Assembly: GCA_022605425.2 (NCBI GenBank)
Contig: CM061248.1
Coordinates: 248,001-312,000 of the forward strand
Length of the DNA stretch: 64,000 bases
Source: Hamiltosporidium tvaerminnensis
Lineage: Eukaryota; Microsporidia; Dubosqiidae
Reading direction: 5' to 3'
A program made the translations under genes and the position numbers. The stretch's first letter is position 1. The number at the start of each line of letters is the position of its first letter. A model generated the notes under the pieces. It was not told the origin of the DNA. It saw nothing but the letters and a program-made list of their open reading frames with translations, and did no database searches. Positions 43,946 to 54,702 of this stretch are shown in pieces.

Positions 43946-44221
43946 TTATTTCACTTTATTTTTTTGACTTCTTTTTTCCAAAATTTCTTGTTTGTTCATT
44001 GCATTTTCTTTAAGTTTGACAAATTTAATAACACTTCCTTTTAAGAAACAATCTTCTAAAAAGTATGGATCTTTTGATAATGATTTTACTACAACAGTTG
44101 AAAGATGCATATTCATTAATAAATCACATTCAATTAATTGCCCTTCGTAAATGTCATTGTTTTTTAATTCTACTTCTATATTTTTACCTTTTGAAATTCT
44201 TATAAGTGTTAAAGGATACAT
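43946..44221 (-). CDS. LSM4: U6 snRNA-associated Sm-like protein LSm4
   Basis: 91 residues from the ATG at 44221. The frame has an earlier ATG (44242), but MYPLTLIRISKGKNIEVELK aligns with the usual LSm4 start MLPLSLL, and ACCCTCAATAATG places a CCC motif just before this ATG. Sm motif 1 (KNIEVELKNNDIYEGQLIEC, then DLLMNMHL) and Sm motif 2 (CFLKGSVIKFVKL) are both present. The basic tail is short. LSm4 is part of the LSm1-7 (mRNA decay) and LSm2-8 (U6 snRNA, splicing) rings. Confidence 0.9.
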   Translation of the reverse strand: MYPLTLIRISKGKNIEVELKNNDIYEGQLIECDLLMNMHLSTVVVKSLSKDPYFLEDCFLKGSVIKFVKLKENAMNKQEILEKRSQKNKVK

Positions 44222-44227
44222 TATTGA

Positions 44228-44230
44228 GGG
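44228..44230 (-). promoter_or_regulatory. LSM4: CCC motif before the LSm4 start
   Basis: On the minus strand CCC lies six bases before the ATG at 44221. It would fall inside the coding region if the upstream ATG were used. Confidence 0.5.
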
Positions 44231-44287
44231 TATGTGTTTCAAAGATGAAAATTATATAAAAATTTGGTTTTTATGCCTGGGTTTGTA

Positions 44288-44660
44288 CATCAAGGAAAAT
44301 AGAGATTAAAAAAAATTGAAATTTAAAGAACTTATTGATGTAGTTTTAAACCAAGGAAAACCGAGATTTAAAAAATTAAAAATTAAAGAACTTATTGATG
44401 TAGTTTAAAACCAAGGAAAATCGAGATTTAAAAAAATTTAAAATTAGAGAACTTGATTGATGTAGTTTTAAACCAAGGAAAATCGAGATTAAAAAAAATT
44501 AAAGAGTTTAAAGAACTTGATTGATGTAGTTTTAAACCAAGGAAAATCGAGATTAAAAAAAATTTAAAATTAGAGAACTTTTTGATGTAGTTTTAAACCA
44601 AGGAAAACCGAGATTTAAAAAAATTAAAGAGTTTAAAGAACTTGATTGATGTAGTTTAAA
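44288..44660. repeat. 61-bp tandem repeat, 6 copies
   Basis: Six units with CCAAGGAAAA(T/C)CGAGATT, an A-run, then AGAACTT and GATGTAGTTTTAAA. Two subtypes of the central part (AAATTTAAAATTAGAG and AAATTAAAGAGTTTAAAG) alternate in the later copies, so a double unit has been amplified. It lies directly 5' of LSm4. Confidence 0.94.
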
Positions 44661-45270
44661 TAATGAAATGTTAAATTATGAGAAAAAAAATACGAAAAAA
44701 ATGATTTAATTATAAAATACTTCAATAAAACACAGAAAAGATCAAAGAAATATTTTAAATTTCAAAGGATATTTAAAAGGAATAAATGGGTTACAAATAA
44801 TATACAAATAGCAAAAAAATTAAACCTGGTAAATTCATGAATATAACTTTGTAAACCAAATAAATAAATATTCAATGAATTAACTAAGTAAGTAAAAGTA
44901 TTTCAAACTATTAAATATTATTCGCTCGACTTAATTTAAGATAAACATTTATATATAAATAGAAAGAATCAACATATTTAACAATTTTTAATCTTACCGT
45001 TTTGTATATTTTTGATCCCACGGATAATACTATTATGGATGATTTTAAATCAAACGATGGTAAAAAATTTTATTGATACTCATATGCCATTTTAAACTTA
45101 CAGATGGATAAATTAGAAACTGTAAAGAAATAATCGAAATTTTTAAATAATTTCGTTACAGTATTTAATTAAATTGGCTTTATCATGGTAGATAAGGAAA
45201 CAGAGTAATGAATATAAACATCAAACGTAAATTATTGCTTGTTTTATTCATTAATTTAATGTATTATGAT
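44661..45270. other. AT-rich spacer
   Basis: No gene recognised. Confidence 0.45.
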
Positions 45271-45277
45271 ATAAATT

Positions 45278-45995
45278 ATAATGGTGGATGGAGGATAACC
45301 ACACAAAAAACTTTCTGCTTGGCAATGAGATGTGAAATTGAATTAAAGGTCATCGTTATATTTTAGTAGGAATAAACCTCACTACATCTTCGGTTATTTT
45401 ATAGGATTTGTATGAGGAGGAGAGGTCTAAGAAATGGAGAAACGTTTTCTACAAATTTATTTGTAGTTTTTTATGTAACCAGATTGCAGACCGCAGCTGA
45501 ACAGGTAGGTAATTGCCATGTAAAAGCATGTACCTAGCCTTGCTCACTCGGGTTAGAAGACTTAGCGCCTGGGAGATACAAAACGAAATACCATTTAACA
45601 CCAGGAAAGCTAAGTAGCAGGTTATACCTGTTGGTATGACATTGCACTGTCTAGGATAACCCTGGTTATGCCTCTGGATAATGTCTTAGCATGGAAGTTT
45701 ATTGGGTTCAGAAAGTGTAGAGTAAGTGGGAATGCTGCATAGTCTTGGGGGAGCCCAGGGGGGGCTTCGGCCTTCGATCACACTCCATGCAACGGACATT
45801 AACGAACTCGGCTAAATGTCTCGCCTATTAATTAGGTTTACACACCTGGTAGATGAAAGTCTTTAAGATGTAGGTATCGCAGGAGTACTGTATGAGTGTT
45901 GAGGTAGTAGTTATTCATGTTAAACCTAGAACTGCGTTAATGTCATGAAAACAAATATAGCACTTGCCTTTGTTTTAAAAAGATGTGATCTTCTT
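45278..45995 (+). repeat. 720-bp non-coding repeat element, copy 2 (plus)
   Basis: Inverse copy of 41290-42013. In this orientation the core reads GGGGGGGCTTCGGCC near 45760, which contains GGC-TTCG-GCC, a stem closed by the very stable C(UUCG)G tetraloop if transcribed. GGAGCCC lies just upstream. The other end reads TGTTTTAAAAAGATGTGATC. There are small indels against copy 1 and no conserved frame. A non-autonomous transposon or a structured non-coding RNA gene are both possible. Confidence 0.92.
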
Positions 45996-46880
45996 AAATG
46001 CATATAATGGATACGTGTTTTTTTTCTATTTTCTTTGAAATTCAATTAATCTTAATACTAAGTAGTAAAACAACTATTGATTGAATAGTCTAATAGAATT
46101 TTATAAACGGATTAAATTAAAGGATTGTGATAATATTAACCAGGAATTTAAAGAACTAATGAATGGAAACTTACTTCATTTTGCTAAAGAGAGCTGTTTT
46201 TTTCAGACAAAGATAAAGCTTATTATGAAAATTTACAGACAGTAAAGACGACGGAATAAGATTAACATGTGGGATTAACAAAACGGGAAATAAGATGCTG
46301 AAGCCCTGGGCGAATTAAAAGCAAGAAGATCGGAAGCGGAAAATATGAAACTAAACAATATTTTAAGTTTATTTTTAAAATTACTTACCAATGCATCAAA
46401 ATTGTGATATGAAATCCTAAAAAAATATACAAGTATACAGATCTAGTGAAGTTATAAATTTCTGATAGAGAAATCATGATATTGAAATCGTGTTTAGGAT
46501 GATATATTTGCTTTTTTTACAATGTAAAATTTAGTCTGGTTCTACAGGCTTAAAGGGTTGTATAAAAATAAAAAATCAAAACCAGTATTTTTGCTTATTC
46601 CTCATATTTTTAATTAACTTCTATTAATTGCATAATTTTTATTAATCACAAATTAAGCTTCTCAATGTGCGACCTTCATCTGTTTTATAAAAATTTTAAT
46701 ATTTTAATAATCAGAAAGAGTAGCTTCTGGTATTTATATCTAAATATTGATTTGAATAATAATTTTAAAGAATACTAAAAAAATCTTTTGTAAAATTATA
46801 AAAAAAGATCTATTTAAATTTAAAAAGAAGCATCTCTTATTAATAAATAAGCTGTATGGTATGTTTTAACAATTAATATT
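45996..46880. other. AT-rich spacer
   Basis: No gene recognised. Confidence 0.45.
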
Positions 46881-47071
46881 CTAATATATTTTCAAAAGAT
46901 AAATAATTTTTAAGTTATCGTTATCAAAATTTTTCAGCGACAAATTAAAATACATCTAAATAATATTTTCTTAAAAATTTGACGAAAATAGAAAAATTTA
47001 ACTCAATCTAAGATAAAGAATACAAAAATAGAAATATTATCGTTATCCTGTTTTATAAAAAGTATTTAAAA

Positions 47072-47074
47072 GGG
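47072..47074 (+). promoter_or_regulatory. GGG motif before Ste24 copy 1
   Basis: AAAAGGGAGTTTTTT lies 17 bases before the ATG. It is kept in unit 2 (54683-54685), where the surrounding upstream DNA has diverged. Confidence 0.5.
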
Positions 47075-47091
47075 AGTTTTTTTCTAAAAAA

Positions 47092-48333
47092 ATGAAAATT
47101 TCAAAGTTAAAGATATTTTATTTTCTGTGCATATTTTTCGCTATTTCAATTGTTTCTTATGAAATAATATTCATGAAACAATATATAAATGATCTTTCTA
47201 ATTCAACTGAAATATTCCAGGAATCGAAAATTCTAACACAATTATATGATTTAGTAAAAGATATCTTTAAAATCGAACAAAAAAATATAACAGAAAAATA
47301 CATAGCTCTTTTATGGTTACAAATATACGAAATATTAACATGTTTGGTGATTTCACTCATATTTATTTCAAAAAAAGCACGAAAAATTATATTTAAAAAG
47401 TTAAATGAAAACAATACAACTGAAATACCATTTCTAACTTTAAAAAAATCAGAAATATCGTATTTTACACTTTTAGTAATTCTCATTTTCACATCTAAAA
47501 TTATTAAATACTTACTCTTTAGTTGTAAAATAGGATTCGATGCTTTTGATTTTCGATCTCAAATCAATAACCTCATATGTGAAATTATTTTTAAATCTTA
47601 CGCCGGTTTGTTTTTTGCTACATTTTTTCTAAAATTTTTCAAAAGAAAATATATTTACATTACGATAATAGCTTTTGGTCTATTCCTATATTTTAGTATA
47701 TCTTTTAAAGAAATGGGAGATCCTACAATCGCAGGATACGAGAGAATAGACCCAACAACACTAGATATTCAAATACAAGAAGCAATAGCTAAATGCAAAT
47801 TAGGAAATGATATTTTTGTAAAGCAAACCGGTAGTTTTTTTACGAATGCTTTCTTTGCCATAAATTTCGTTACAAAACGTATAATATTAGACGGTGAAAT
47901 TTTTAAAGGAAAATATTTTACACAAGGTATATTATCTCACGAACTTGGACATGCCATGGATGGGAGAAACATTCTATTTGCAAAAATTACATTAGAAATA
48001 CTCAGCTTTGTTTTTATTTTGTTCTTTGTTGATTGTTTGGTTTCGAAATATTTTGTAGATGAAAATGTTTCAAGAGATTGTTCAAGTGCGGTTCTTTTTT
48101 TATTTTATTTAAGCTATTTCCACGTCTGTTTAAAACCCATGAATAATATTTTGTCACAAATATTCGAATTTAGAGCAGATTCTTTTGCTAAATCGCTCTC
48201 TCAGCATATTCCTCTAGCTAATTTTCTTTTTATTATCTCGTTTAACAAAGCACCCTTTATATCAAGCAAACTGTACAGTTCTTTGCTTTACACACATCCA
48301 AGTATTTATGACAGACTAAAAAAATTTGATTGA
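47092..48333 (+). CDS. STE24: Ste24-like CAAX prenyl protease (M48 metalloprotease), copy 1
   Basis: 413 residues, close to the usual Ste24 length. Several membrane segments lie around residues 7-27, 80-97, 121-143, 165-205 and in the C-terminal half (300-345). The zinc site is HELGH at 283-287, with the third ligand Glu in FEFRADSFA (E359) and D363. SFFTNAFFAINFVTKRIILD is the substrate-groove strand typical of Ste24. Ste24 cuts CAAX-prenylated proteins in the ER membrane and clears clogged translocons. A second copy lies at 54703-55944. The two differ mainly in a short stretch of the first luminal loop (residues about 45-65). Confidence 0.92.
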   Translation: MKISKLKIFYFLCIFFAISIVSYEIIFMKQYINDLSNSTEIFQESKILTQLYDLVKDIFKIEQKNITEKYIALLWLQIYEILTCLVISLIFISKKARKIIFKKLNENNTTEIPFLTLKKSEISYFTLLVILIFTSKIIKYLLFSCKIGFDAFDFRSQINNLICEIIFKSYAGLFFATFFLKFFKRKYIYITIIAFGLFLYFSISFKEMGDPTIAGYERIDPTTLDIQIQEAIAKCKLGNDIFVKQTGSFFTNAFFAINFVTKRIILDGEIFKGKYFTQGILSHELGHAMDGRNILFAKITLEILSFVFILFFVDCLVSKYFVDENVSRDCSSAVLFLFYLSYFHVCLKPMNNILSQIFEFRADSFAKSLSQHIPLANFLFIISFNKAPFISSKLYSSLLYTHPSIYDRLKKFD

Positions 48334-49400
48334 AAATAAAAAAAATAAAGTTTACTATTTCTATTATAAAGTATTTGATTTTGATTATTTCAATAAAAAA
48401 TTTTGCTGATTTTTTACAACTAACTTATTTATAGATGCCGTTTGGGTGAAAAATCAGTATCTCAACCGAAAATACAAAGACCATATGTACTCACTTATTT
48501 CTAAACTTTGAAGATGTATTCTCTATATTACCTCAAAAATAAAACATATTATTTTGCAACCTTTGAATTCTTTAGAAATGATGAAATTTGAACCAGGGAA
48601 GCAGAAATTTTATAAAGTTAGAGATAATAACAAATCCATATTTTTATACGGAAATCCTGAAATTAAAGAGATATAAAATATAAAAAATTTTCTTCAAAAA
48701 AAAACATAAAACACACAATTTGCAAATTTTTTTATGAAATTTAAAATAAAAAAGAATTCATTCAAAGACATTAATGCAGAAGATACTGAGCAGCATTTGG
48801 ATTTCTTTCAGACGGATCGTGAAATACAACAATAAAATCCATGAAAAAGAAATTCCTTGTTAGAATAGAAATGAATTTAAAAAAAAAAATAAAGATTTTA
48901 ACATTATGTGGACAAAACAAAATCGATAAGTATTGCAAACTAAATGTAAAAAACAAGATACTCTGTCATTACTATACAATACAATGCAATAAATCAGAAA
49001 TTACATCTATTTATTCAATATACATATAAATTCAAGTCTTCAAAACGAATTTAAGATCTCGCTGACAATAATTCTTAAAAATTAATATATAAAAATAAGA
49101 ATAAACACTAAATATCAAAACAGATGTCGAGTGTACAAGAAAAACTCTGATACATTTATTTTTGATAGAACTATTAGTTAAACCATATCTATCTGGATTG
49201 GAAAAACGTCCCACAATATTCTTTAAATCGTTGAAACTAGGAAAATCTAAAAATGGAAGACTTTTAGTCAATCAAAAAGTTATTTTTATTTTATTTTATG
49301 TGGATTTCATTGTATATATTACAATTATATTACAGTTTATTGTAATTTATAACATATAATATATTTTAACAACCTTCAAATACCAGTAAGAATATTCGCA
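48334..49400 (+). other. Duplicated 3' flank of Ste24, possible decayed ORF debris
   Basis: Short + frames follow each other (MMKFEPGKQKFYKVRDNN near 48580; DINAEDTEQHLDFFQTD near 48770; IELLVKPYLSGLEKRPTIFF near 49160) and are shared with unit 2. They may be remains of one + strand gene, but no family is recognised and each is interrupted by stops. Confidence 0.35.
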
Positions 49401-52400
49401 TTTTTTATGTCAGATTAGCTGCCCTATCCGGTTGCGTGATCTAAACAGCAAAAAAAACTTCACATTTACATTTATAAATTTTACTAGTATTTATCCTTAT
49501 ATCTGAGAGCCTTTGCGTTTATAATATTTTTTGCTTTTTTTCTAGAAAGTATACTAATAAATCGGAAGGTTTTCCACGTCGAAAGAGCCCATAGAGGTGA
49601 CAATGCTGGAAATCGGAATCTTTATATCCATTCCACATATATGCACCGATTTTCTTTGAGCTTTGTTTATTTTCATCACAAAGGCGAGTCGCACAGGAAC
49701 TGTAAACGTTTAAATTAAAATGGCATATTTGTTGGATCTATTTGAATTCGTGGAAAAAGTACATCTTCCCTTTACATTTAATATTCAAAATAGTGGCATA
49801 ATTAACACTATTTATAAGTTTTTTCACCGAAAGTCTCACACAGTTACAAAGTTTTGAAGAAGAATGATAGACACATCTATTTTTAATTTTAAAACATGAA
49901 GTGGGGTACCTGGAAAATCCAGTAAATTTAAAAATTCCGTTTGATACGCGACTTCTTCTTTATCGATTCCGGTATCTATAGAATTATATGTTTTAATTTC
50001 ACCTGTTATTAGATTTAGAACTTTAAAATCAATAAAATTCACATAATTGTTGGTATCAGCTAAAATAGCACGCACCACGACATCAAACCACTTATAGTTT
50101 TTGCAATTTTCTGTAATATTTGGAAAAATGTTTTAGATCAATTGTTTTTAGTTGATATTATGTTAAAAAAATTTGCTAGGAATTTGATGCAATATATAGA
50201 TTTTCCGAATGGCAAATTCGCATATCTCAAAAGCTTTTATTGTTTTATGAAGCGTTTTAACAGTTGCATCATTTTGTAGTTAACATGTATATTGGTTTAT
50301 GAGTCAATTTTTTTATAATTCTCCATGAAACAACAATTTGTGACACGCACATAGATTATCAGTCAGTGTTGAACGTGGAATTACTTGCAATGTTTGAATA
50401 AAATCGACAGAAAATGAAATCAGCAATCCATCGAAAAGTAGTTATTTTCTCGCAAATCTTGCTGTGTAAGATCAAGCGCTTCCGATGTTTTTTTAGTGGG
50501 ACATTTTGTATTCTTCTCGTATAATAATTTTACATGTTTGAAGAACTTTATCATTGTGGAATTTTTAGTGATATTACACGTTTGCATCTCACTTGTTTGT
50601 AAATTCAATGGTGATTTTAGCACTGACTGTGCTTCTAGACTAATTTATAAATGTTTTTTTCGCATTTCAGATGTCGATCGCAAGTGCAATTTTATTCTGG
50701 TATCATATAGAAGCCCGAATCAATAAGACAAAAAAAAGTTTTTCTTATACCTTCTAGCGCATCTATAAAAAACAATCCACCGTTTTTATCCAATATCTGA
50801 TAGTTTTTTGCAACAAATGCTCAAATCCTTTACATTTGGGTTTGTTTTACGTTCTAAATCCGCGCTCAATAAATATCATTTTGAGTTGATTTCCCAAAAT
50901 ACTCAATTGCATACATCTTTGTGAACGATTGCGACATATATCTTCAATCGTAACTAAAGCGGGGATTGTATAAGCTTAAAGATAAACGCATATCAGAGTT
51001 TTTTATTCTCAAACTAATTAAGATGTCTTCATTCCTTATATCTTTGTATTTTCTCAATTTTTTTCGGATATGATGAGAAACTCGAAGTCAATATTTTCGA
51101 AATAGAGTGTTTTTTCTCGAAGGTTTGATTTTTTTACAAGCTTCTAGATAGGTTGCGCATCCTTAAACAGCTACTTTTTTATGCTCTTGGAAAGATTTCA
51201 TCCGCGATGTTAACTAACAGCAGCTGCAAGTAACAAGTTTCTAGATTGTTTGGTTAGACTGTATAAAGAAAGCCTAACGAATCGATCACATACATATTAA
51301 AATTTCCCTTAACTATTTCCCCTAGTTTACGACAACGAAAATTTTTAGTCACTACATTCCATATGTAAAAATGCGGCACTTCAGAGTAAAGTAACGTTTC
51401 TGGTTTGAAATCTTAAATGTATAATTTAAAGAACGCGGTTGATGTAGTCTATGGTGGAGACAATGTTTTTGTATGTATATTTTCCTTTGTAAAATACAAA
51501 CGATGCCCATTTTTGAGATAAACAACTAAATGAACACTTTTGGATGCGTTTAGGAATTGCAAATGAAAAAAAATGCTAAGTAGCGTCTTGATACTAATGA
51601 AATCTTTTAATTTATATTTTTTGATTTTAATAATTGGTGGTTGTATATTTTGTAAAGAAAAAATTGCCATATTGCTTTTTTTGTCGACATATTTACACAT
51701 GTATTTGATTTATTTAACTGTTTGCAATTCTCGATATTAATATGGGTTTTGAATGTTTTTGGAAGTAATGAAGAATATGGCACAACCCAACGATTATCCA
51801 CTTAAAATTTATTCTTTCAAACTTTAATGATAATGACTCTTCCACCTTCTTCAATATATCGGAGACTAAATTTTTCAAATCCATCATTTCCTGTTATTAT
51901 CTCGGCGTATAAGTCTCTTAGATAGCTTTTCGTGCATTTTGTATTTTTCATACACGAAGAATCTTTGTTAATCGCCTCCCCTAATCCATAAATCATGTTT
52001 TTTGTAATACTTTACACAAACGAGATCATTTCTGAATGGGTATTTCTGCTGAAATTATATTATCAATCGACCATATAATAAGTACATGGGGTAATCCTAT
52101 TTTTTGAGCGTTGATAGAGTACATCTGACAGCGCGTGTTTTCAAAAACATGATGTTTTGAAATATTACCTATCCTTGATTTCTATTTTTGTTTAAATACA
52201 CGTGCAATGATGTCATGACGATTCGAAGAAGATTACAGGCAACAGAAGTTCCTTTATTTCATCCCAAGTAGGATTGCACGTGAATATTATGAATAAATCT
52301 GAGAACCATATCTAGAACATAAGTTATTGCATGTTGTGCGCATTCATGCAAGTGTCGTAGACTTCCGTTAATTTAGCAGGCGGTATGATCATTTTTTCTA

Positions 52401-53725
52401 GTTCGCCGAGATCGCTGCAGTAGAAACAGCGTCTCTTAAAGGTATATATTCCCAGGGCTTAATTTGATTTAATTTAATCGAATGAAAACTAGTTGTTCGG
52501 TTTCGATTTTTGGCATATATATCGACAATGCCTTGATGAAACAATTGCAACATTTAAAAATGTGATTATTTTGGTTTTTACGGATCACCAATCGATATGA
52601 ATAGTAATTCATAGCACTGACTTTCTTATTGATCTCTTCATGTATTGTTTGATTTTTCATTTTTATGTTGAAATGATATCTATCTCTTCTTTCGAGAATA
52701 AAATTGGATATTGTAATGCGTCATAAGAGCGATAAGTTTCGAACACTCGCCTAAACATTACCGTCTCTTCGAAAGAAAACTATATCTCAAACGTTAAATC
52801 CAGTTCCAATGATAATAGTTACATCTTCATCAATTTTTTGATCGTTATTTTTCTTTCGTGTTCGCCGGCTGTTGTTAGTCTGCTCTAAGATAACCATAAC
52901 TGTCAGCTGGCATTCGTTCAATATTTGTCTTAAACAGAACGACTAGATAGTTGTGTGGATCAAATAAAATTTATAATGCAGCAATAATTTATCAATAAGT
53001 GTTAGTATTTATCCGACAACGTACATCCATTTCTTTATCCCTGGTTCCCATAAAATAAATTTAAAGGAAGTTATGATCTAAATTTGATATTTATAGTAAT
53101 AATCCAGCTCGATTATATATTTGTCCTGGACTTTGTAAGTAACATATAATTTTAACGTATAATTAAAGTTGCACTCAAATGATGATATTTGAAAACTTAA
53201 ATATGCATAAATATATATGGAAAGAAATGTTTTGATTGTATTGTATCGCATGACAAATCGGTAGATGATGGTTCCGGTTAAGAATTTAATTCCGGTAATT
53301 TTACTTTTCACCTGCACAGCACATTCCTGGGTTTCGGTCGCAAATTTCAGTGCAAAATAAAACGCACAAACATTTTAATTTTTCTAAAAAAGACATAACC
53401 ATAATGACCGTAATTATAATTAGCCTAATATTGAACGAAGAAAAATTTATTTTAGCGTATAATGTTCTTCTAATTCAAATATTACGTTACCATTGGTTCA
53501 CAGTCTTGCTTTTCGTCGTTCTTTTGTTTCATTAGAATGAGCGTGGGCAGTATATAATTGACCGAGAGCTGATCTTAATTGTCGAGACTCTTCTGTTTTA
53601 TTAGAGCGAGGTTATGTATTTAGTAATCAAGTTTTATCCAATTTTTGTTCCCTTTGTTCTTCTGTTTTAATTTAACGGACATTTGCAGATACTTTTAGAA
53701 TGGTGCACAATCTTCGGTTTTATTT
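49400..53725 (-). mobile_element. Decayed Helitron, unit 1
   Basis: Reading the minus strand from right to left gives, in order, the pieces of a Helitron Rep-helicase protein. They are an Arg/Glu-rich N-terminal repeat (TEEQREQKLDK, KTEESRQLRSALGQLY; about 53530-53710), VSAMNYYSYRLVIRKNQNNH and KIETEQLVFIRLNQ (52469-52660), RHDIIARVFKQK and GLPHVLIIW (about 52090-52210; normally GLPHAHILIW, so the HUH motif is damaged), VVYLKNGHRLYFTKEN (51449-51530), GGLFFIDALEGIRKTF (Walker A region, damaged), SPLNLQTSEMQTCNITKN and EALDLTQQDLREN (50420-50620), EFLNLLDFPGTPLHVLKLKI (49836-49960), and FPVRLAFVMKINKAQ (49660-49705) to GKPSDLLVY (about 49530). Stops and frame changes lie between them. Confidence 0.92.
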
Positions 53726-53737
53726 CTATTTCCCCCA

Positions 53738-53990
53738 ATTACTCACCATGTCGGGTGCAGAATTGGCTTGGAGTATTCTCTGCTTATCGTAAGAGGCGAC
53801 TAAAAGGAACTGGTCCTCTATGTTGGGGTTGGGCGTAGGGCTTAAAATCACCCTTTAAAACCACCTTATTACGAAACCCGAAAAGGTAAACAAATCCACT
53901 AAATAGAAGACCAACGGGTGGCATTACTGAGGGAGGCCAAGGCTCTTGTAGGACTTTAGTACCGAGGATAAATAAATAAAATAAAAATTG
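53738..53990 (+). mobile_element. SINE-like element, unit 1
   Basis: About 250 bp: CTTATCGTAAGAGGCGACTA, GAACTGGTCCTCTATGTTGG, ATTACGAAACCCGAAAAGG, and a GTACCGAGGATAAATAAATA tail. From memory, such phrases occur at the 5' part of LINEs common in arthropods. The tail is like that of the LINE relic ending at 27475 (GTACTTGAATAAATAAATAA). It is probably a short non-autonomous derivative or a fused 5'/3' remnant of that LINE. It sits at the 5' end of the Helitron and is present in both units. Confidence 0.65.
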
Positions 53991-54682
53991 TTTCTCAAGC
54001 CTATAACAACATTTTCTTTCTTTCCACCTTTATAGATCAAGAATGTTTTTCCGTTTTTTAGGCATAACTTCTTTAGTCACAACTTCCTATCTATTATTTT
54101 TAAAAAAAGTAGAAAAAGAAAGATTGAAGGTAAAAACCAAATAAAAGCTATAAATAAAAATTATAAATACTAACACTCTTTTAATCGATAAGCACTTTAA
54201 TAACACCTCTTTAAACTAGTAACACTTATTTTAATAGCATTCTTTAAATACTTCAATTCTGATTTAATCCTTTGCATACATCGCTATATATTAATATTAT
54301 TTGGAATCACCTCCTTTTATTAGCGTCTTTAAAAGAAATCTAGTAATAAGCACTTTTCTCAATTTACCTAATTATAGAAACTATACCCCTTTATTTAAAA
54401 AAATATATTCCCTTTTTGAAAATATATTTTTTTTTGAAAATATCATCCCTTTTTTTGTAAAAAAATTTCTTTATTTACTGTTTAAGACACACATAATATA
54501 CATTTTTATCTATAAAAAATAATATTTTTCAGTTATCAAATGATAATTTCCAAGGAACAAATTAAAATGCATTTAAACAATATTATATAAAAATCTGACA
54601 AAAATGGAAAACTATGATATAATCATCGAAAATTAATACAAAAATGGAAATTGCAAAAATCTTGTTTGAAAAAAATATAAAA

Positions 54683-54685
54683 GGG
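54683..54685 (+). promoter_or_regulatory. GGG motif before Ste24 copy 2
   Basis: AAAAGGGAGTTTTTT lies 17 bases before the ATG, as in copy 1. Confidence 0.5.
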
Positions 54686-54702
54686 AGTTTTTTCTAAAAA
54701 AT

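Larger units (their letters stand above)
46890..54515 (+). repeat. Segmental tandem duplication, unit 1
   Basis: The block with the Ste24 gene, decayed Helitron and SINE-like element recurs from about 54515 to the window end. From the 3' half of Ste24 onward only scattered substitutions and small indels separate the units. Upstream of the gene similarity is lower. The offset is 7611 at the gene and about 9370 after the mariner insertion of unit 2. Confidence 0.95.

Noticed and set aside
36705-44660. Minisatellites as CRISPR arrays
   Set aside because: Units are contiguous without unique spacers and the genome is eukaryotic.
41290-45995. The 720-bp pair as terminal inverted repeats of one large composite transposon
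   Set aside because: Eroded single pieces exist elsewhere without partners, the enclosed genes are housekeeping type, and no target duplication is visible.
50496-50726. + strand frame of 76 codons, present in both units
   Set aside because: Antisense to the Helitron helicase segment with SPLNLQTSEMQTCNITKN, which matches the family.
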